Assembly: GCF_028858515.1 (NCBI RefSeq)
Contig: NZ_JAPJZJ010000003.1
Span: 309,001-373,000, forward strand
From: Aurantiacibacter sp. D1-12
GTDB taxonomy: Bacteria > Pseudomonadota > Alphaproteobacteria > Sphingomonadales > Sphingomonadaceae
Direction of reading: 5' to 3'
DNA: 64,000 nt
Of the stretch, positions 45,771-55,249 are shown piece by piece (positions within the stretch are counted from its first letter, which is position 1; the number at the start of each line of letters is the position of its first letter). The notes beneath the pieces are model-generated. The model was not told where the DNA came from. It saw nothing but the letters and a program-made list of their open reading frames with translations, and did no database searches. Position numbers and translations under genes: made by a program.

Positions 45771-45796
45771 GGGCCGGGAGATCGCTCTCCCGGCCC
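45771..45796 (-). terminator. Rho-independent terminator of the OmpA-like gene
   Basis: GGGCCGGGAGA and TCTCCCGGCCC form a perfect 11-bp stem with a TCGC tetraloop. On the minus strand it is followed by TTCTTTTTT, a good U tract, so it ends the porin transcript. The plus-strand reading gives a poorer T run for the CoA-transferase. Confidence 0.92.
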
Positions 45797-45823
45797 GTTC
45801 TGTTTGCCTTGTGAGGCTTGGGC

Positions 45824-47032
45824 TTAGTTGCCCGAGCCCGGACCGTAGGTCACTTCCACACGGCGGTTCTGCAGTTCGCGAACACCGTCTGCGGTTGCAA
45901 CGCGCGGCTGGCTCTCACCAAAGGCTTCGCTCATGATGCGAGCAGCCGGGATGCCGCGACCCGTGAGGTAGTTACGAACCGAAGCGTTACGACGCTCGGA
46001 CAGGCCGACGTTGTACGTGGTCGAACCCGAACGGTCAGCGTGACCGGCGAGCATGACCTGAGCCGTACCGCAGTTGCCGTAAGCCGACACAGCCGAGTTC
46101 AGCACGGTGGCTGCTTCCGGAGTGATGTCGCTCTGATCCCAGTCGAAGAACACGATGTAGGGACCGGTGTTGCACGGTGTCGGTTCAGGCTGCGGAGCTG
46201 GCCGCACCGGCGGCGGAGGAGGAGGCGTTACAGGCGCAGGAGGCGGTGCTACCGGCGCCGGCGGCGGAGGTGTGTCACCACCGAGCGAGAAGCGCAGGCC
46301 AACCGCACCAATGTGCTGGGTCGGATCGGTCTGCAGCGTGGCCGGAAGCAGGCTGTTGGTCAGGTCAGCTTCGTCGAACAGACCACGGTACTTGTATTCT
46401 GCAAACAGCTCTACACCGTCCGAAACGCGGCCCGAAAGACCGGCGATGCCCTGATAGGCAAAGGTCGTGTCAGCATCGTTTGTGACAAGAACGCCACTCG
46501 GGGCATAGTCAGCGTCGATGACATAGATACCGGCGCCAGCACCGATGTAAGGCTTAACGGAGCCGAGGTCGAAATCGTACAGAACGTTCAGAAACGCGCC
46601 GTAAGATTCCACATCGCCAGTAGCGTCAGCCAGAACGTTCCAGACCGACTGACCAGACGCGGCACCGCGGGTCAGGATGCTGGAATCCTGCGGACCGATT
46701 GCCTGACCGCCAACAATCAGATCGTTGTGGTATTCGAGGTCATAGGTGACATAGCTGCCGTCGAGTTCGATGCGGAAGCCGTTGTCGAACGCATAGCCGA
46801 TCTGGCCGTTCACGTTCCAGCCGAGGTCAGCATTGGTATCGAACTGGTAGTCCGTACCAGCCGGAATAGCCGGGTAGGCGGGCGTTGCCGGAACATCCGC
46901 CGTAAACGTGCCGTCATTGGTGGTGTTTTCGGCCGTGGCCACACCGCCGCTGATTGCAATGTACGGGTCTGCTTGCGCAACGCCCGGAATTGCCAGCGCC
47001 GCGACAGACGCGGTAAGCAAAAGTTTCTTCAT
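45824..47032 (-). CDS. OmpA-like outer-membrane porin
   Basis: A 402-residue abundant-type envelope protein. Signal peptide cut after VAQA (residue 21); a beta-barrel with repeated Gly/aromatic strands (about 22-250); a proline-rich linker (about 256-290); and an OmpA C-terminal peptidoglycan-binding domain (about 290-395) with VFFDWDQSDITPEAATVL, LAGHADRSGSTTYNVGLSERRNASVRNYL and NRRVEVTYG. Strong GAGG ribosome-binding site. It has its own terminator. Such proteins tie the outer membrane to the cell wall. Confidence 0.94.
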   Translation of the reverse strand: MKKLLLTASVAALAIPGVAQADPYIAISGGVATAENTTNDGTFTADVPATPAYPAIPAGTDYQFDTNADLGWNVNGQIGYAFDNGFRIELDGSYVTYDLEYHNDLIVGGQAIGPQDSSILTRGAASGQSVWNVLADATGDVESYGAFLNVLYDFDLGSVKPYIGAGAGIYVIDADYAPSGVLVTNDADTTFAYQGIAGLSGRVSDGVELFAEYKYRGLFDEADLTNSLLPATLQTDPTQHIGAVGLRFSLGGDTPPPPAPVAPPPAPVTPPPPPPVRPAPQPEPTPCNTGPYIVFFDWDQSDITPEAATVLNSAVSAYGNCGTAQVMLAGHADRSGSTTYNVGLSERRNASVRNYLTGRGIPAARIMSEAFGESQPRVATADGVRELQNRRVEVTYGPGSGN

Positions 47033-47183
47033 TGGTAATCCTCATTATGAAACGGGGTAGGGGTGCCCCAGGATAGATTTGCAATTCCTATTATGCGGTA
47101 TTGTTCCGCAGTTGCGAAGTAAAATTTGTTTCAATCTTCAATGTGTTGCGTTTTTGCAGCACCATTGACGACGAACCGAGTGT

Positions 47184-48368
47184 TTAGAACGCCGAGATGC
47201 CAGTGATTGCACGCCCGAGGATCAGAGCATGGACATCGTGCGTACCTTCGTAGGTGTTCACGGTTTCAAGGTTCGCCATGTGACGCATCACCTGATATTC
47301 CTCGGAAATTCCGTTACCGCCATGCATGTCGCGGGCCTTGCGAGCAACGTCGAGCGCTTTGCCGACATTGTTGCGTTTGACAACGCTGATCATTTCCGGC
47401 GCAAACTTGCTTTCATCCATCAGGCGGCCCACACGCAGCGAGCTTTGCAGGCCGAGTGAAATTTCGGTCAGCATGTCCGCCAGCTTGAGCTGGTAAATCT
47501 GCTTGGAAGCAAGCGGCACACCGAACTGGTGGCGATCGAGGCCATACTGGCGCGCGGCGTGATAGCAGAATTCGGCGGCGCCTAGTGCGCCCCATGAAAT
47601 ACCGTAGCGTGCGCGATTAAGGCAGCCGAACGGGCCCTTCATGCCTTCGACGTTCGGCAGCAAGGCATCGGCAGGCAGTTTGACCTCATCCATCTGGATC
47701 ATGCCGGTAGTACTTGCGCGCAGCGAGAGCTTTCCGCCGATCTTCGGAGCTTCAAGGCCCGCCATACCCTTTTCGAGCACGAAACCGCGCACCTTGTCTC
47801 CGTGTGCCTCGCTCTTCGCCCAGACCACGAAGACGTCGGCGAAGGGCGCATTGGAAATCCAGGTCTTCGCGCCCGAGATCGAATACCCGTCTCCATCCTT
47901 CTTGGCGTAGGTGCGCATGCCTGCAGGATCGGACCCGGCATCGGGCTCGGTCAGACCGAAACAGCCAATCAGCTGGCCGCTGGCCAGGCCGGGGAGGTAT
48001 TTCTCGCGCTGCTCGTCCGAGCCATAAGCATGGATCGGATACATGACGAGTGAAGACTGGACGCTCGCCATCGAGCGATAGCCACTGTCCACCCGCTCGA
48101 TTTCCCGCGCGACGAGGCCATAGGCGACATAGCTTGCGCCTGATCCGCCGAATTCTTCCGGGATTGTGACGCCGAGCATGCCGGCTTCACCCATCAGCGG
48201 GAACAACTCGGGCGTGTCTGCCTCGTTTGCATAAGCCTCGATCACGCGCGGTTGCAGCGAACCCTGCGCAAAGCCGTGCGCGGCATCGCGGATCATGCGT
48301 TCCTCTTCGGTCAGCTGATCGTCGAGGTTGAAGGCGTCTGCCCAATCGAAAGGCACCATACCGGCCAT
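47184..48368 (-). CDS. gcdH: Glutaryl-CoA dehydrogenase
   Basis: A 394-residue acyl-CoA dehydrogenase. [19 protein letters not shown] and [20 protein letters not shown], with catalytic base E374, mark the decarboxylating glutaryl-CoA type over short-chain relatives. It converts glutaryl-CoA to crotonyl-CoA in lysine, tryptophan or glutarate breakdown. The start at 48368 has AAAGGAG ten bases upstream; an in-frame GTG at 48392 overlaps that site. It is one gene away from a class III CoA-transferase that could supply its substrate. Confidence 0.93.
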   Translation of the reverse strand: MAGMVPFDWADAFNLDDQLTEEERMIRDAAHGFAQGSLQPRVIEAYANEADTPELFPLMGEAGMLGVTIPEEFGGSGASYVAYGLVAREIERVDSGYRSMASVQSSLVMYPIHAYGSDEQREKYLPGLASGQLIGCFGLTEPDAGSDPAGMRTYAKKDGDGYSISGAKTWISNAPFADVFVVWAKSEAHGDKVRGFVLEKGMAGLEAPKIGGKLSLRASTTGMIQMDEVKLPADALLPNVEGMKGPFGCLNRARYGISWGALGAAEFCYHAARQYGLDRHQFGVPLASKQIYQLKLADMLTEISLGLQSSLRVGRLMDESKFAPEMISVVKRNNVGKALDVARKARDMHGGNGISEEYQVMRHMANLETVNTYEGTHDVHALILGRAITGISAF

Positions 48369-48463
48369 GAAAGTAGTCTCCTTTGAAACCACCCCCTAGA
48401 TAAGCGGGCACGGTGCGGCAAGCGGGCAATTCGCCCGTGCAGCATTTCTTGCAAGGTGCGGTT

Positions 48464-48732
48464 TAGGCGGCGTGGACAAATTCCCCGCGGTCACGGCCAG
48501 TCGAGAAAACGTCAGTTCGAGGAGTGAGGACGCAGGACATGCCTGGCATGTTCAAGGACGAAGGACGCAGAAATGGCGTTTTCTCGACTGGCCCCGCAGG
48601 GGTTCGGCCCAAATCCGCCCTGACGGCGTTGCGTACGCTTGAAAGTGCGATGCACTTCCTGCACGCACGCGCCTTGTCAGGACAAATTTGAACTCGAACC
48701 GTGATCCGCAGGGAATTTGTCCACGCCGCCTA
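48464..48732. mobile_element. MITE-like non-coding element with long terminal inverted repeats
   Basis: 269 bases without a credible gene. The ends are inverted repeats of about 33 bases (48464-48496 and 48699-48732), identical for the outer 22 bases and then differing by one mismatch and one insertion. Inside are a perfect 17-bp inverted repeat starting GGCCAGTCGAG (48495-48511 with 48577-48593), a hairpin AAGTGC-GAT-GCACTT (48643-48657), and GGACAAATT (48680-48688), which pairs with 48713-48721. There is no transposase. The right end contains the stop codon of the neighbouring regulator gene. A miniature transposable element or a dispersed structured repeat fits best. Confidence 0.6.
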
Positions 48733-49110
48733 GTGAACCTGCCCGCAGGCACGCTCGATCATGTCGATGAGGCGCCCCGGAGGGCAAGGCTTTGCCGCAG
48801 CCTGGGCATCAGGATAGCGCTCCGCCACATCCTTGTCGGTGACATGGCCCGAATGGAAAATAATGGGCACGCCAGCATCGGTCAGTTTGTCCGCGAGCGG
48901 GAACACTTCGCCATCCGCAGCCATCACATCAAGAACAGCAATGTCAGGCAGTTGCTCGTCAACCGCAATCATCGCGTGATCCTTGTTGGCGAACGGGCCT
49001 TCGACCCGATAGCCAAGATCGCGAACCGTTTCCGAAAGATCGAGAGCAATAATGAATTCGTCCTCTACAATGAGGACGCGGGGCGATTTACCGCCTGGTT
49101 GGGTTGCCAT
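48730..49110 (-). CDS. Receiver-only response regulator
   Basis: A 126-residue single receiver domain. Phosphorylation pocket E16/D17, phospho-acceptor D61 (VLDVMAADGEVF), S87 and K107 (AAAKPCPP). No output domain, so it probably works by protein contact or as a phosphate sink. An EcfG-like promoter lies upstream, which suggests stress control. Its TAG stop (48730-48732) lies at the outer end of the MITE-like element. Confidence 0.9.
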   Translation of the reverse strand: MATQPGGKSPRVLIVEDEFIIALDLSETVRDLGYRVEGPFANKDHAMIAVDEQLPDIAVLDVMAADGEVFPLADKLTDAGVPIIFHSGHVTDKDVAERYPDAQAAAKPCPPGRLIDMIERACGQVH

Positions 49111-49148
49111 GTTCCACCTCTGGCTGTGCCTGTCGTCTTACTGACACA

Positions 49149-49174
49149 TACGCAGATGGGTGGGGCAATGTTCC
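49149..49174 (-). promoter_or_regulatory. EcfG-like (general stress response) promoter
   Basis: On the minus strand, GGAAC, a 17-base spacer and CGTA lie about 38 bases before the receiver gene. The alphaproteobacterial EcfG consensus is GGAAC-N16/17-CGTT, so only the last base differs. No second equally good match was noticed in the other intergenic regions. Confidence 0.5.
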
Positions 49175-49212
49175 CGGCGATGCCGATCCGGCGTTAACGA
49201 TTTCGGGCCGAT

Positions 49213-49737
49213 TTACTGCAGATTGCCGAACTTCGCTTCGTACCCGGCAGTGTCTTCGGCCGCGAGAAGCCTGGCCTGAGCGACCCAGTCGTCGCGACGT
49301 ATGCGGCCCTGGAAACGGCCCAGCCGGGCATCGATCCGGTCGATATCGGCATCATCCCAGGCGGCGATCTGCGCGAAGCTGGTCACGCCATGTTCGGCCA
49401 GCAGAGTTACCAGCTTGGGTCCAAGTCCCTTGATCCGGCGCAGATCATCGCCCTTTGTCGCTGGAGCGGACGCCTCCGCCGTGCCGATCCCTGTGCTTGT
49501 TTGGGCAGTTGCAACGGCGACCCTGTCCAATCCTGCGGCCGCAGAGACCGGACCGACGGACGCGGCGGGCGCGTCAATCAGTGCCTGATTGCGTTTGGTT
49601 GGTCCGTCGTCTGCCGTATCATCGCGCTGGATCTTCGTCCGGCGTGAAGTAAGCAGCAACCACCACACGAGCCCTATTGCCACCACCAGAGCGATGACGA
49701 GGAAGATCAGATACTCTTGCTGAATTTCAGCCATCAT
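49213..49737 (-). CDS. Membrane-anchored helix-hairpin-helix protein
   Basis: A 174-residue protein with an N-terminal TM helix (about 9-29; FLVIALVVAIGLVWWLLLTS), an Ala-rich low-complexity linker (about 35-90), and a C-terminal domain with LRRIKGLGPKLVTLLAEHGVTSFAQIAAWDDADIDRIDARL, the helix-hairpin-helix pattern seen in flap-endonuclease-like and NADH-quinone-oxidoreductase-associated proteins. Nuclease activity is not implied, since no catalytic acidic cluster is seen. The function is unknown; DNA binding near the membrane is one possibility. Confidence 0.75.
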   Translation of the reverse strand: MMAEIQQEYLIFLVIALVVAIGLVWWLLLTSRRTKIQRDDTADDGPTKRNQALIDAPAASVGPVSAAAGLDRVAVATAQTSTGIGTAEASAPATKGDDLRRIKGLGPKLVTLLAEHGVTSFAQIAAWDDADIDRIDARLGRFQGRIRRDDWVAQARLLAAEDTAGYEAKFGNLQ

Positions 49738-49829
49738 GACGCCTCTCGAAATTCTGTTCGTGGCGCTCTCTCAGGCGCCGTAAAGTCGCGACGAGACATA
49801 GTCGCGTGAACGAGAAGCGCAATGGTGGG

Positions 49830-51551
49830 CTAATTCTGCCGAAGCGATCCGGCGAGCGTTGTCAGCTGGAGGAATTCCTCTCTCCAAAAGCCGTCCTGTT
49901 CTCCCGTCAGCGCGGCAACGTCGGCGAAAGTGAAACCGTTCATCAACGTATCGCCGCGCAGCAGTTGGCCATAGGCACCCACGGCGCTGGCAAATGCCAT
50001 GTCACCCCGAGCCTGCCGGGCGTTGGCGAGAAGACTTGCCGACAAGGGACGCTCGATCAGGATCGAGCTATCCTCGCCCGGCAACTTGTAGCGCAACTGG
50101 AGGAAAGCCATTTCTTCAAGCCGGTTTTGCGGCACTTCGGGCTCGTCGGCGTAGCGGCGCGGGCGCACCCAGCCGTCGCCATCGGCAGGTACGATCTCGT
50201 ATAGCGCGGTGACCTGATGGCTGGCGCCGATCTCCCCAGCGTCGACCGCATCATTGTCGAAATCTTCCTCTGCCAGCGCGCGGTTCTCGTAGCCGATCAG
50301 GCGATATTGCGAGACGACGGCGGGGTTGAACTCGACCTGGATCTTCACATCATGCGCGATAGTGAAGAGCGTGCTCTCCATCTCCTCTGACAGCACTTTC
50401 TGTGCCTCCATCGCGCTGTCGATATAGGCGTAGTTGCCGTTCCCGTGGTTAGCGATCTGCTCCATCATCGCTTCGTTGTAGTTGCCCGTGCCGAAGCCGA
50501 GTGTGGTGAGCGTGATGCCGCTGTCGCGTTGCCGTTCGACCATTTCGACCAGCGCATCGCGGTTCGAGACGCCGACGTTGAAATCACCGTCAGTCGCAAG
50601 GATGACGCGGTTGACGCCGTCTTCAATAAAATGCGCACGAGCGATATCGTAGGCAAGCTGAATACCGGCGCCGCCAGCGGTTGAGCCACCCGCTCGCAGA
50701 TTGTTGATTGCCCGGCGGATTTCCGCTGCATCGTTGGTGGCATCAAGCACCAGTCCGGCAGCGCCGGCGTAGACTACGATTGATACACGATCCTGCTCTT
50801 GCAGCTCCCCTGCAAGCTGGCGCATGGCCGTCTGGACCAGTGGCAGTTTGTCCGCGCTTCCCATGCTGCCCGATACGTCGAGCAGGAAGACAAGGTTCGC
50901 AGCGGGCCGTTCTTCGCGCGGCAAGTCATAACCGCGCAGGCCAACACGCAGCAGACGCGTGTCCGGATTCCACGGTGTTACCGCCACATCGGTAGTGATG
51001 GAAAAGGGCTGCGAAGGGTCTTCGGGCAGCGGATAGTCGTAGCGGAAGTAGTTGATCAGCTCTTCGGTCCGTATGGCAGCGGCAGGAGGCAGCTGGCCCA
51101 TCGTCAGGAAGCGGCGCGCATTGGCATAGGCGCCGGTGTCTACATCGACCGAAAATGTGCTAACCGGATTGTAGAGCGAGAGCTGGACGGGAGAAACTTC
51201 CTCACCCTCATACTGTTCGCGGTTATCCTCCGTCGGTAGGCGGACCGGCGGGACGAACATGTAGCGACCACGGGCTTGTTGCTGGTTTACCGCATTCTCG
51301 ACATTGACTTGGCCCGATAGCTCGAATTCATCCGCCGAAACCGCCATCCCCGGTGCTCTAGCAGCCGTGACCGCAATCCGTTCCGCTGCACCCGAAGCAG
51401 GAGGAGGAGGTGGTGGTGGCGGAGGTGGTGGCGGGGCTTCAGACACCGGAACCGAGCCATCGCTTGTGCTGGTCTGGCAGCCTCCCAAGGCGGCTATCAG
51501 TGCGACTGCGGCGATAGTCTGCGCAACAGGTGCGCGCGTGAATTTTTGCAT
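49830..51551 (-). CDS. VWA-domain lipoprotein (YfbK-like)
   Basis: About 573 residues with a lipobox ALGGC (Cys25), then a run of 12 prolines just after the lipidation site. The YfbK N-terminal domain (NREQYEGEEVSPVQLSLYNPVSTFSVDVDTGAYANARRFL) is followed by a von Willebrand A domain with the MIDAS motif DVSGSMG near residue 225 and a C-terminal DUF3520-type region. The start at 51551 follows GGAGGGG. Members are cell-envelope proteins of unclear role. No MoxR ATPase partner is adjacent. Confidence 0.9.
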   Translation of the reverse strand: MQKFTRAPVAQTIAAVALIAALGGCQTSTSDGSVPVSEAPPPPPPPPPPPPASGAAERIAVTAARAPGMAVSADEFELSGQVNVENAVNQQQARGRYMFVPPVRLPTEDNREQYEGEEVSPVQLSLYNPVSTFSVDVDTGAYANARRFLTMGQLPPAAAIRTEELINYFRYDYPLPEDPSQPFSITTDVAVTPWNPDTRLLRVGLRGYDLPREERPAANLVFLLDVSGSMGSADKLPLVQTAMRQLAGELQEQDRVSIVVYAGAAGLVLDATNDAAEIRRAINNLRAGGSTAGGAGIQLAYDIARAHFIEDGVNRVILATDGDFNVGVSNRDALVEMVERQRDSGITLTTLGFGTGNYNEAMMEQIANHGNGNYAYIDSAMEAQKVLSEEMESTLFTIAHDVKIQVEFNPAVVSQYRLIGYENRALAEEDFDNDAVDAGEIGASHQVTALYEIVPADGDGWVRPRRYADEPEVPQNRLEEMAFLQLRYKLPGEDSSILIERPLSASLLANARQARGDMAFASAVGAYGQLLRGDTLMNGFTFADVAALTGEQDGFWREEFLQLTTLAGSLRQN

Positions 51552-51640
51552 AGTCCCCTCCAGCAATGAAGCGCAAAGGCTCGCCTCGGTGCCGTGAACC
51601 TATTCTGAATGCTGGAATTCCCGGCGCCCTGGCCGCATCT

Positions 51641-53179
51641 CTATGCCGGAGTCGCGCCTTCGTCTGCCTGCTTGCTCTTTTGGAACAGGACCTTGTCTTC
51701 AGGTCCGAAACCATATTTCCACACGACCACCAGGTAGGCTGCCAGGATAGCGGGAATGCCGAAAATCAGCTCCGCCCATTCCGGAAGCAGGATGGCCGCC
51801 TGTCCGACCAGTACCGCCGCACCCGTCGCCCAGACCAGGGCAAAGCGCAGATTGCCGACGGGTGCCTTGAGCAGTCGCTTGAGCAGTAGCGCCTTGACCA
51901 GGCTTGACGTGCCGAGGGCAACCAGCAGCGCAACAGCGGCGCCGCCGGCCATATAACCTTCATCAAGGCCCCAGTGCCTTGCCAGCATGATGAGCCCAAT
52001 GGTGAGCGCAGCTTGCAGCGCGATCACGCCAACGGAAATTGCCAGATTGCGCTTTTTGGCGATGTAGACCAGCACACCTTCGGAAACGACTGCCATCGAA
52101 GCTACCGCCTCTGCGATCAGCAGCAGGGCGAGCGCTGCGGTACCGCCAACAATGTCCGATCCGCCAAGCCCCATCACGGCTTCTCCTGGAATAGCGAGTG
52201 CGAGGGCTATGCCCAGCTGTAGCGCGATGATCCAGAAGCCCACTTGCTGCACCTGCTTGGCGATGGCCGCCATGTTGCCGGTTTTCAGGTTCTTGGTGAT
52301 GACGGGGGAAAGCACCGGCTCGAAACTTGTCTTGAGCTTTTGCGGTAGGCTCGCGATCTCCTTGGCGAAGTAATAGATGCCCACCGCGAAAGGCGAGGTA
52401 AAGAAGCCGAGCAGGATCACGTCGATCAGCCGCGTCCCGCGCTCGATCACGTCGGCGCCCGCCAGCGGCAATGCGCGCCCCATCATCTGCGAGAGATAGC
52501 GCGGACGTGGTCGCCAGCCCCTTGGTGGCCCGTAAGTCCGGAAGAATGTCCACGCTGCCGTCAGCAGCGCGGCGTAGACCGCCGCCAGATAGGCGAGCGC
52601 CACCCCGCCATCGCGTAGCGCGGGGATATAGAAAAAGGCCACAACGGCAATCGAGCGCGTCCATGGCTCTACAACGGCCCGCGCGCGGACCGTCGTCGCG
52701 ATATCGAACCTGTATGCCTGTGCAGCGAGCAGAATTTCGGTAAGCGCAAAAGCAGGGATCGCAGCGATAATGAGAATGTCCCACCGGCCGCTCGTTCCGT
52801 TGGGGAATACGGGGAAAGGCCAGATCACCAGCAGCGCGACGAATGCAGCCGAGAAGATCAGCGAGGCGAGCATGCCATCAAAGACGAGATTGACGCGTCG
52901 CTGCCCGTCTTCTTCCGCCCCTTGGGTAAGACGCTGCGCAAGGCCACGCTTCTCGCCCAGCGCGCAGATCAGCGCGAACAGCTCCACAACCACAACGGCA
53001 GAAGCAAAGCGACCCATCTCGTCTGCACCGTAAAGCCGGTAACCGAGGAACAGGAACGGAATGCCGCCGATCAGCCGGATCACGAAGCCGAGTGTATTGG
53101 TGCGCCCGCCTTTGACAAGCGCGTCCATATCCTCGCGATGCTCCAATGCATCGGGATCAGGCTTGGCGGTGTCGCTCAA
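51641..53179 (-). CDS. Polysaccharide flippase (MOP/Wzx-like)
   Basis: A 512-residue integral membrane protein with about 12-14 helices, in the MATE/oligosaccharide-flippase fold (IRLIGGIPFLFLGYRLYGADEMGRFASAVVVVELF near the N-terminus). It would flip a lipid-linked sugar or lipid precursor across the inner membrane. No glycosyltransferases are nearby. Its start overlaps the gpsA stop by ATGA, so it is co-translated with a phospholipid precursor gene. Confidence 0.85.
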   Translation of the reverse strand: MSDTAKPDPDALEHREDMDALVKGGRTNTLGFVIRLIGGIPFLFLGYRLYGADEMGRFASAVVVVELFALICALGEKRGLAQRLTQGAEEDGQRRVNLVFDGMLASLIFSAAFVALLVIWPFPVFPNGTSGRWDILIIAAIPAFALTEILLAAQAYRFDIATTVRARAVVEPWTRSIAVVAFFYIPALRDGGVALAYLAAVYAALLTAAWTFFRTYGPPRGWRPRPRYLSQMMGRALPLAGADVIERGTRLIDVILLGFFTSPFAVGIYYFAKEIASLPQKLKTSFEPVLSPVITKNLKTGNMAAIAKQVQQVGFWIIALQLGIALALAIPGEAVMGLGGSDIVGGTAALALLLIAEAVASMAVVSEGVLVYIAKKRNLAISVGVIALQAALTIGLIMLARHWGLDEGYMAGGAAVALLVALGTSSLVKALLLKRLLKAPVGNLRFALVWATGAAVLVGQAAILLPEWAELIFGIPAILAAYLVVVWKYGFGPEDKVLFQKSKQADEGATPA

Positions 53180-54171
53180 GCGGTGAGGCCCTCTGCCTTG
53201 AGCGGGCGTGCGAGCAGTTCCGCCACGACTTCCTGCGCACCGCGGCCATCAAGAAGGTAGTTCACCGCCTCGACAATCGGCATCTGCACGCCTTTGTCGC
53301 GGGCAATATCGCGCAGCACCGGCGCAGTGTGCGCGCCTTCAGCCACGGTCCGCTTGTCAGCAAGCGCCTCGTCTGCGCTCATGCCTTCGCCAAGCGCCTT
53401 TCCGAGGGAGAAATTGCGGCTGGAGGTGGAGGAACAGGTGAGCACCAGATCACCCAAGCCGCACAGGCCGTTAAGCGTTTCAGGCTTGCCGCCAAAGGCC
53501 ACGCCAAAGCGCAGCATTTCGGCAAATCCGCGGGTGATCAGCGCATTGCGCGCGTTCTGGCCTAGCTTGAGCCCTTCCACCACGCCGCAAGCAATCGCGA
53601 GCACGTTCTTCACCGCGCCGCCGATCTCTGCGCCTACGACATCGTCCGAGAAGTACGGGCGGAAATTCTGCCGCGCGATAGCGGGTGCAAGCCGCTCCCA
53701 CTGCTCCTGACCGCCGCCGCAAGCGAGCGTTACCGCGCAAGGCAGGCCATCGGCGACTTCGTGCGCAAATGTCGGGCCGGAAAGGACGGCGATATCGCTA
53801 TCGGGCGCAGCGTCATGCGCCACTGTGTGCATCATCCGGCCGGTGCTCGCCTCGATACCCTTGGAACACAGCACCAGATCGCGCGGGAAGCTGCCCATCT
53901 TCGCTAGCGTTGCGCCCATGTGCTGGGCCGGGGTGACCAGCAGCAGCGTGTCGCAGGCTGAAATTTCGGCGAGATCACCCGTTGCTTCGATGCTCGGCGC
54001 GAGAGTTGCAGAGGGTAGGTAAAGCTCATTGCGATGCGTGGAATTGATCGCCTCGGCCAGTCCCTCTTCCATCGCCCAGAGCTTCACCGTCCGCCCATCG
54101 CTGGCAAGCGCCTGTGCGAGTGCAGTGCCCCACGCGCCTGCACCGACAACTCCGATTGCTGAGTCACTCAT
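53176..54171 (-). CDS. gpsA: NAD(P)+-dependent glycerol-3-phosphate dehydrogenase
   Basis: A 331-residue enzyme making sn-glycerol-3-phosphate for phospholipids. N-terminal Rossmann motif GAGAWGTAL (10-18); [30 protein letters not shown] and [15 protein letters not shown] (catalytic lysine) are all present. It is coupled by 4-base overlaps to tsaD upstream and the flippase downstream. Confidence 0.96.
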   Translation of the reverse strand: MSDSAIGVVGAGAWGTALAQALASDGRTVKLWAMEEGLAEAINSTHRNELYLPSATLAPSIEATGDLAEISACDTLLLVTPAQHMGATLAKMGSFPRDLVLCSKGIEASTGRMMHTVAHDAAPDSDIAVLSGPTFAHEVADGLPCAVTLACGGGQEQWERLAPAIARQNFRPYFSDDVVGAEIGGAVKNVLAIACGVVEGLKLGQNARNALITRGFAEMLRFGVAFGGKPETLNGLCGLGDLVLTCSSTSSRNFSLGKALGEGMSADEALADKRTVAEGAHTAPVLRDIARDKGVQMPIVEAVNYLLDGRGAQEVVAELLARPLKAEGLTA

Positions 54172-55205
54172 GCTTTAACTCCTGCGCCTCTGGCGGGCTC
54201 GGCATCGGGATCGAGCGGCCATCGCGGACGGGCACGAAAATCGAGGGGATCTGCGTCAAAACCGGCTTCAAGCCGCTCGATACCGGCCCATGCGATCATC
54301 GCGGCGTTGTCTGTGCACAGCGGCAGCGGCGGGGCCGTGAAGGCGAGGTCGAACTCGGCAGCGAGGCCTTCCAGTCCGCCACGGATGGTCTTGTTGGCAG
54401 CAACGCCGCCCGCAACTACCAATGCGCTCACCTCTTCCATCTCCCCCAACGCCTTGCGCATCCGGTCGAGGATACAGTCCAAAGCCGCCGCTTGGAAGCT
54501 CGCCGCAATATCGGCATCCGAATAATTGCCCGTCTCGTGCGCGCGCAGTACTGCGCTCTTGAGGCCGGCGAAGCTGAAATGCGGCTCCTTGCTGCCCTTC
54601 AGCGGGCGCGGGAGCGGGACGGCCTGCGCATCGCCCTCCAATGCCAGCTTTTCGACTGCCGGGCCGCCCGGGTAGCCGAGGCCGAGCACCTTGGCACTCT
54701 TGTCGAATGCCTCGCCCAAAGCATCGTCAATCGTGGTCGCAAGCCGCTGGTACTTGCCAACGCCCTCGACGCGCAGGATCTGGCAATGCCCTCCGCTGAC
54801 CAGCAGCAGGGCGTAGGGGTATTGTAGATGCTCGTCCGCAAGGCGCGGGCTCAGTGCATGGCCTTCAAGGTGGTTGATGGCGAGCAGCGGCGTGTCGCTC
54901 GCCATCGCGAGTGCCTTGGCGGTGACGAGGCCGACCATTACGCCACCGATCAGGCCGGGGCCTGCAGTTGCGGCAATCGCGTCGCAATCGGCCAGCGTAA
55001 CATCGGCTTCACGCAAGACCTTCTCTACTATCGGCGCAAGCCGCTCCGCATGCGCACGCGCTGCGATCTCGGGCACCACACCGCCATAGGGCGCGTGCTC
55101 TTCCTCCTGGCTGGCGATGACCTGCGCCAGAATGCGCCTGTCACCCGTCACCAGAGCGGCGGCAGTTTCATCGCAAGAGCTTTCTATGCCGAGAACCAGC
55201 GTCAT
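54168..55205 (-). CDS. tsaD: tRNA threonylcarbamoyladenosine transferase TsaD
   Basis: A 345-residue ASKHA-fold protein that transfers the threonylcarbamoyl group to A37 of ANN-decoding tRNAs with TsaB and TsaE. It begins [15 protein letters not shown], and the metal-binding histidines are H112 and H116 ([12 protein letters not shown]). [10 protein letters not shown] and the C-terminal [12 protein letters not shown] are diagnostic. First gene of tsaD-gpsA-flippase, divergent from hemC with a 44-base gap. Confidence 0.97.
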   Translation of the reverse strand: MTLVLGIESSCDETAAALVTGDRRILAQVIASQEEEHAPYGGVVPEIAARAHAERLAPIVEKVLREADVTLADCDAIAATAGPGLIGGVMVGLVTAKALAMASDTPLLAINHLEGHALSPRLADEHLQYPYALLLVSGGHCQILRVEGVGKYQRLATTIDDALGEAFDKSAKVLGLGYPGGPAVEKLALEGDAQAVPLPRPLKGSKEPHFSFAGLKSAVLRAHETGNYSDADIAASFQAAALDCILDRMRKALGEMEEVSALVVAGGVAANKTIRGGLEGLAAEFDLAFTAPPLPLCTDNAAMIAWAGIERLEAGFDADPLDFRARPRWPLDPDAEPARGAGVKA

Positions 55206-55249
55206 GGCGCTTTCCCTTAGACGATACCCCCGCTAGGGCAAGCCAACCA

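Noticed and set aside
46195-46270. GGC/GGA-rich repeat-like stretch
   Set aside because: It codes the proline-rich linker between barrel and peptidoglycan-binding domain of the OmpA-like protein.
47034-47183. Weak stem GTGTTGC/GCAGCAC downstream of gcdH
   Set aside because: Only seven pairs with a G-U and no T run on the relevant strand; not enough to call a terminator.
51401-51436. Apparent GGN microsatellite
   Set aside because: It is the coding sequence of the 12-proline run in the VWA lipoprotein, with mixed proline codons, so not a free simple repeat.
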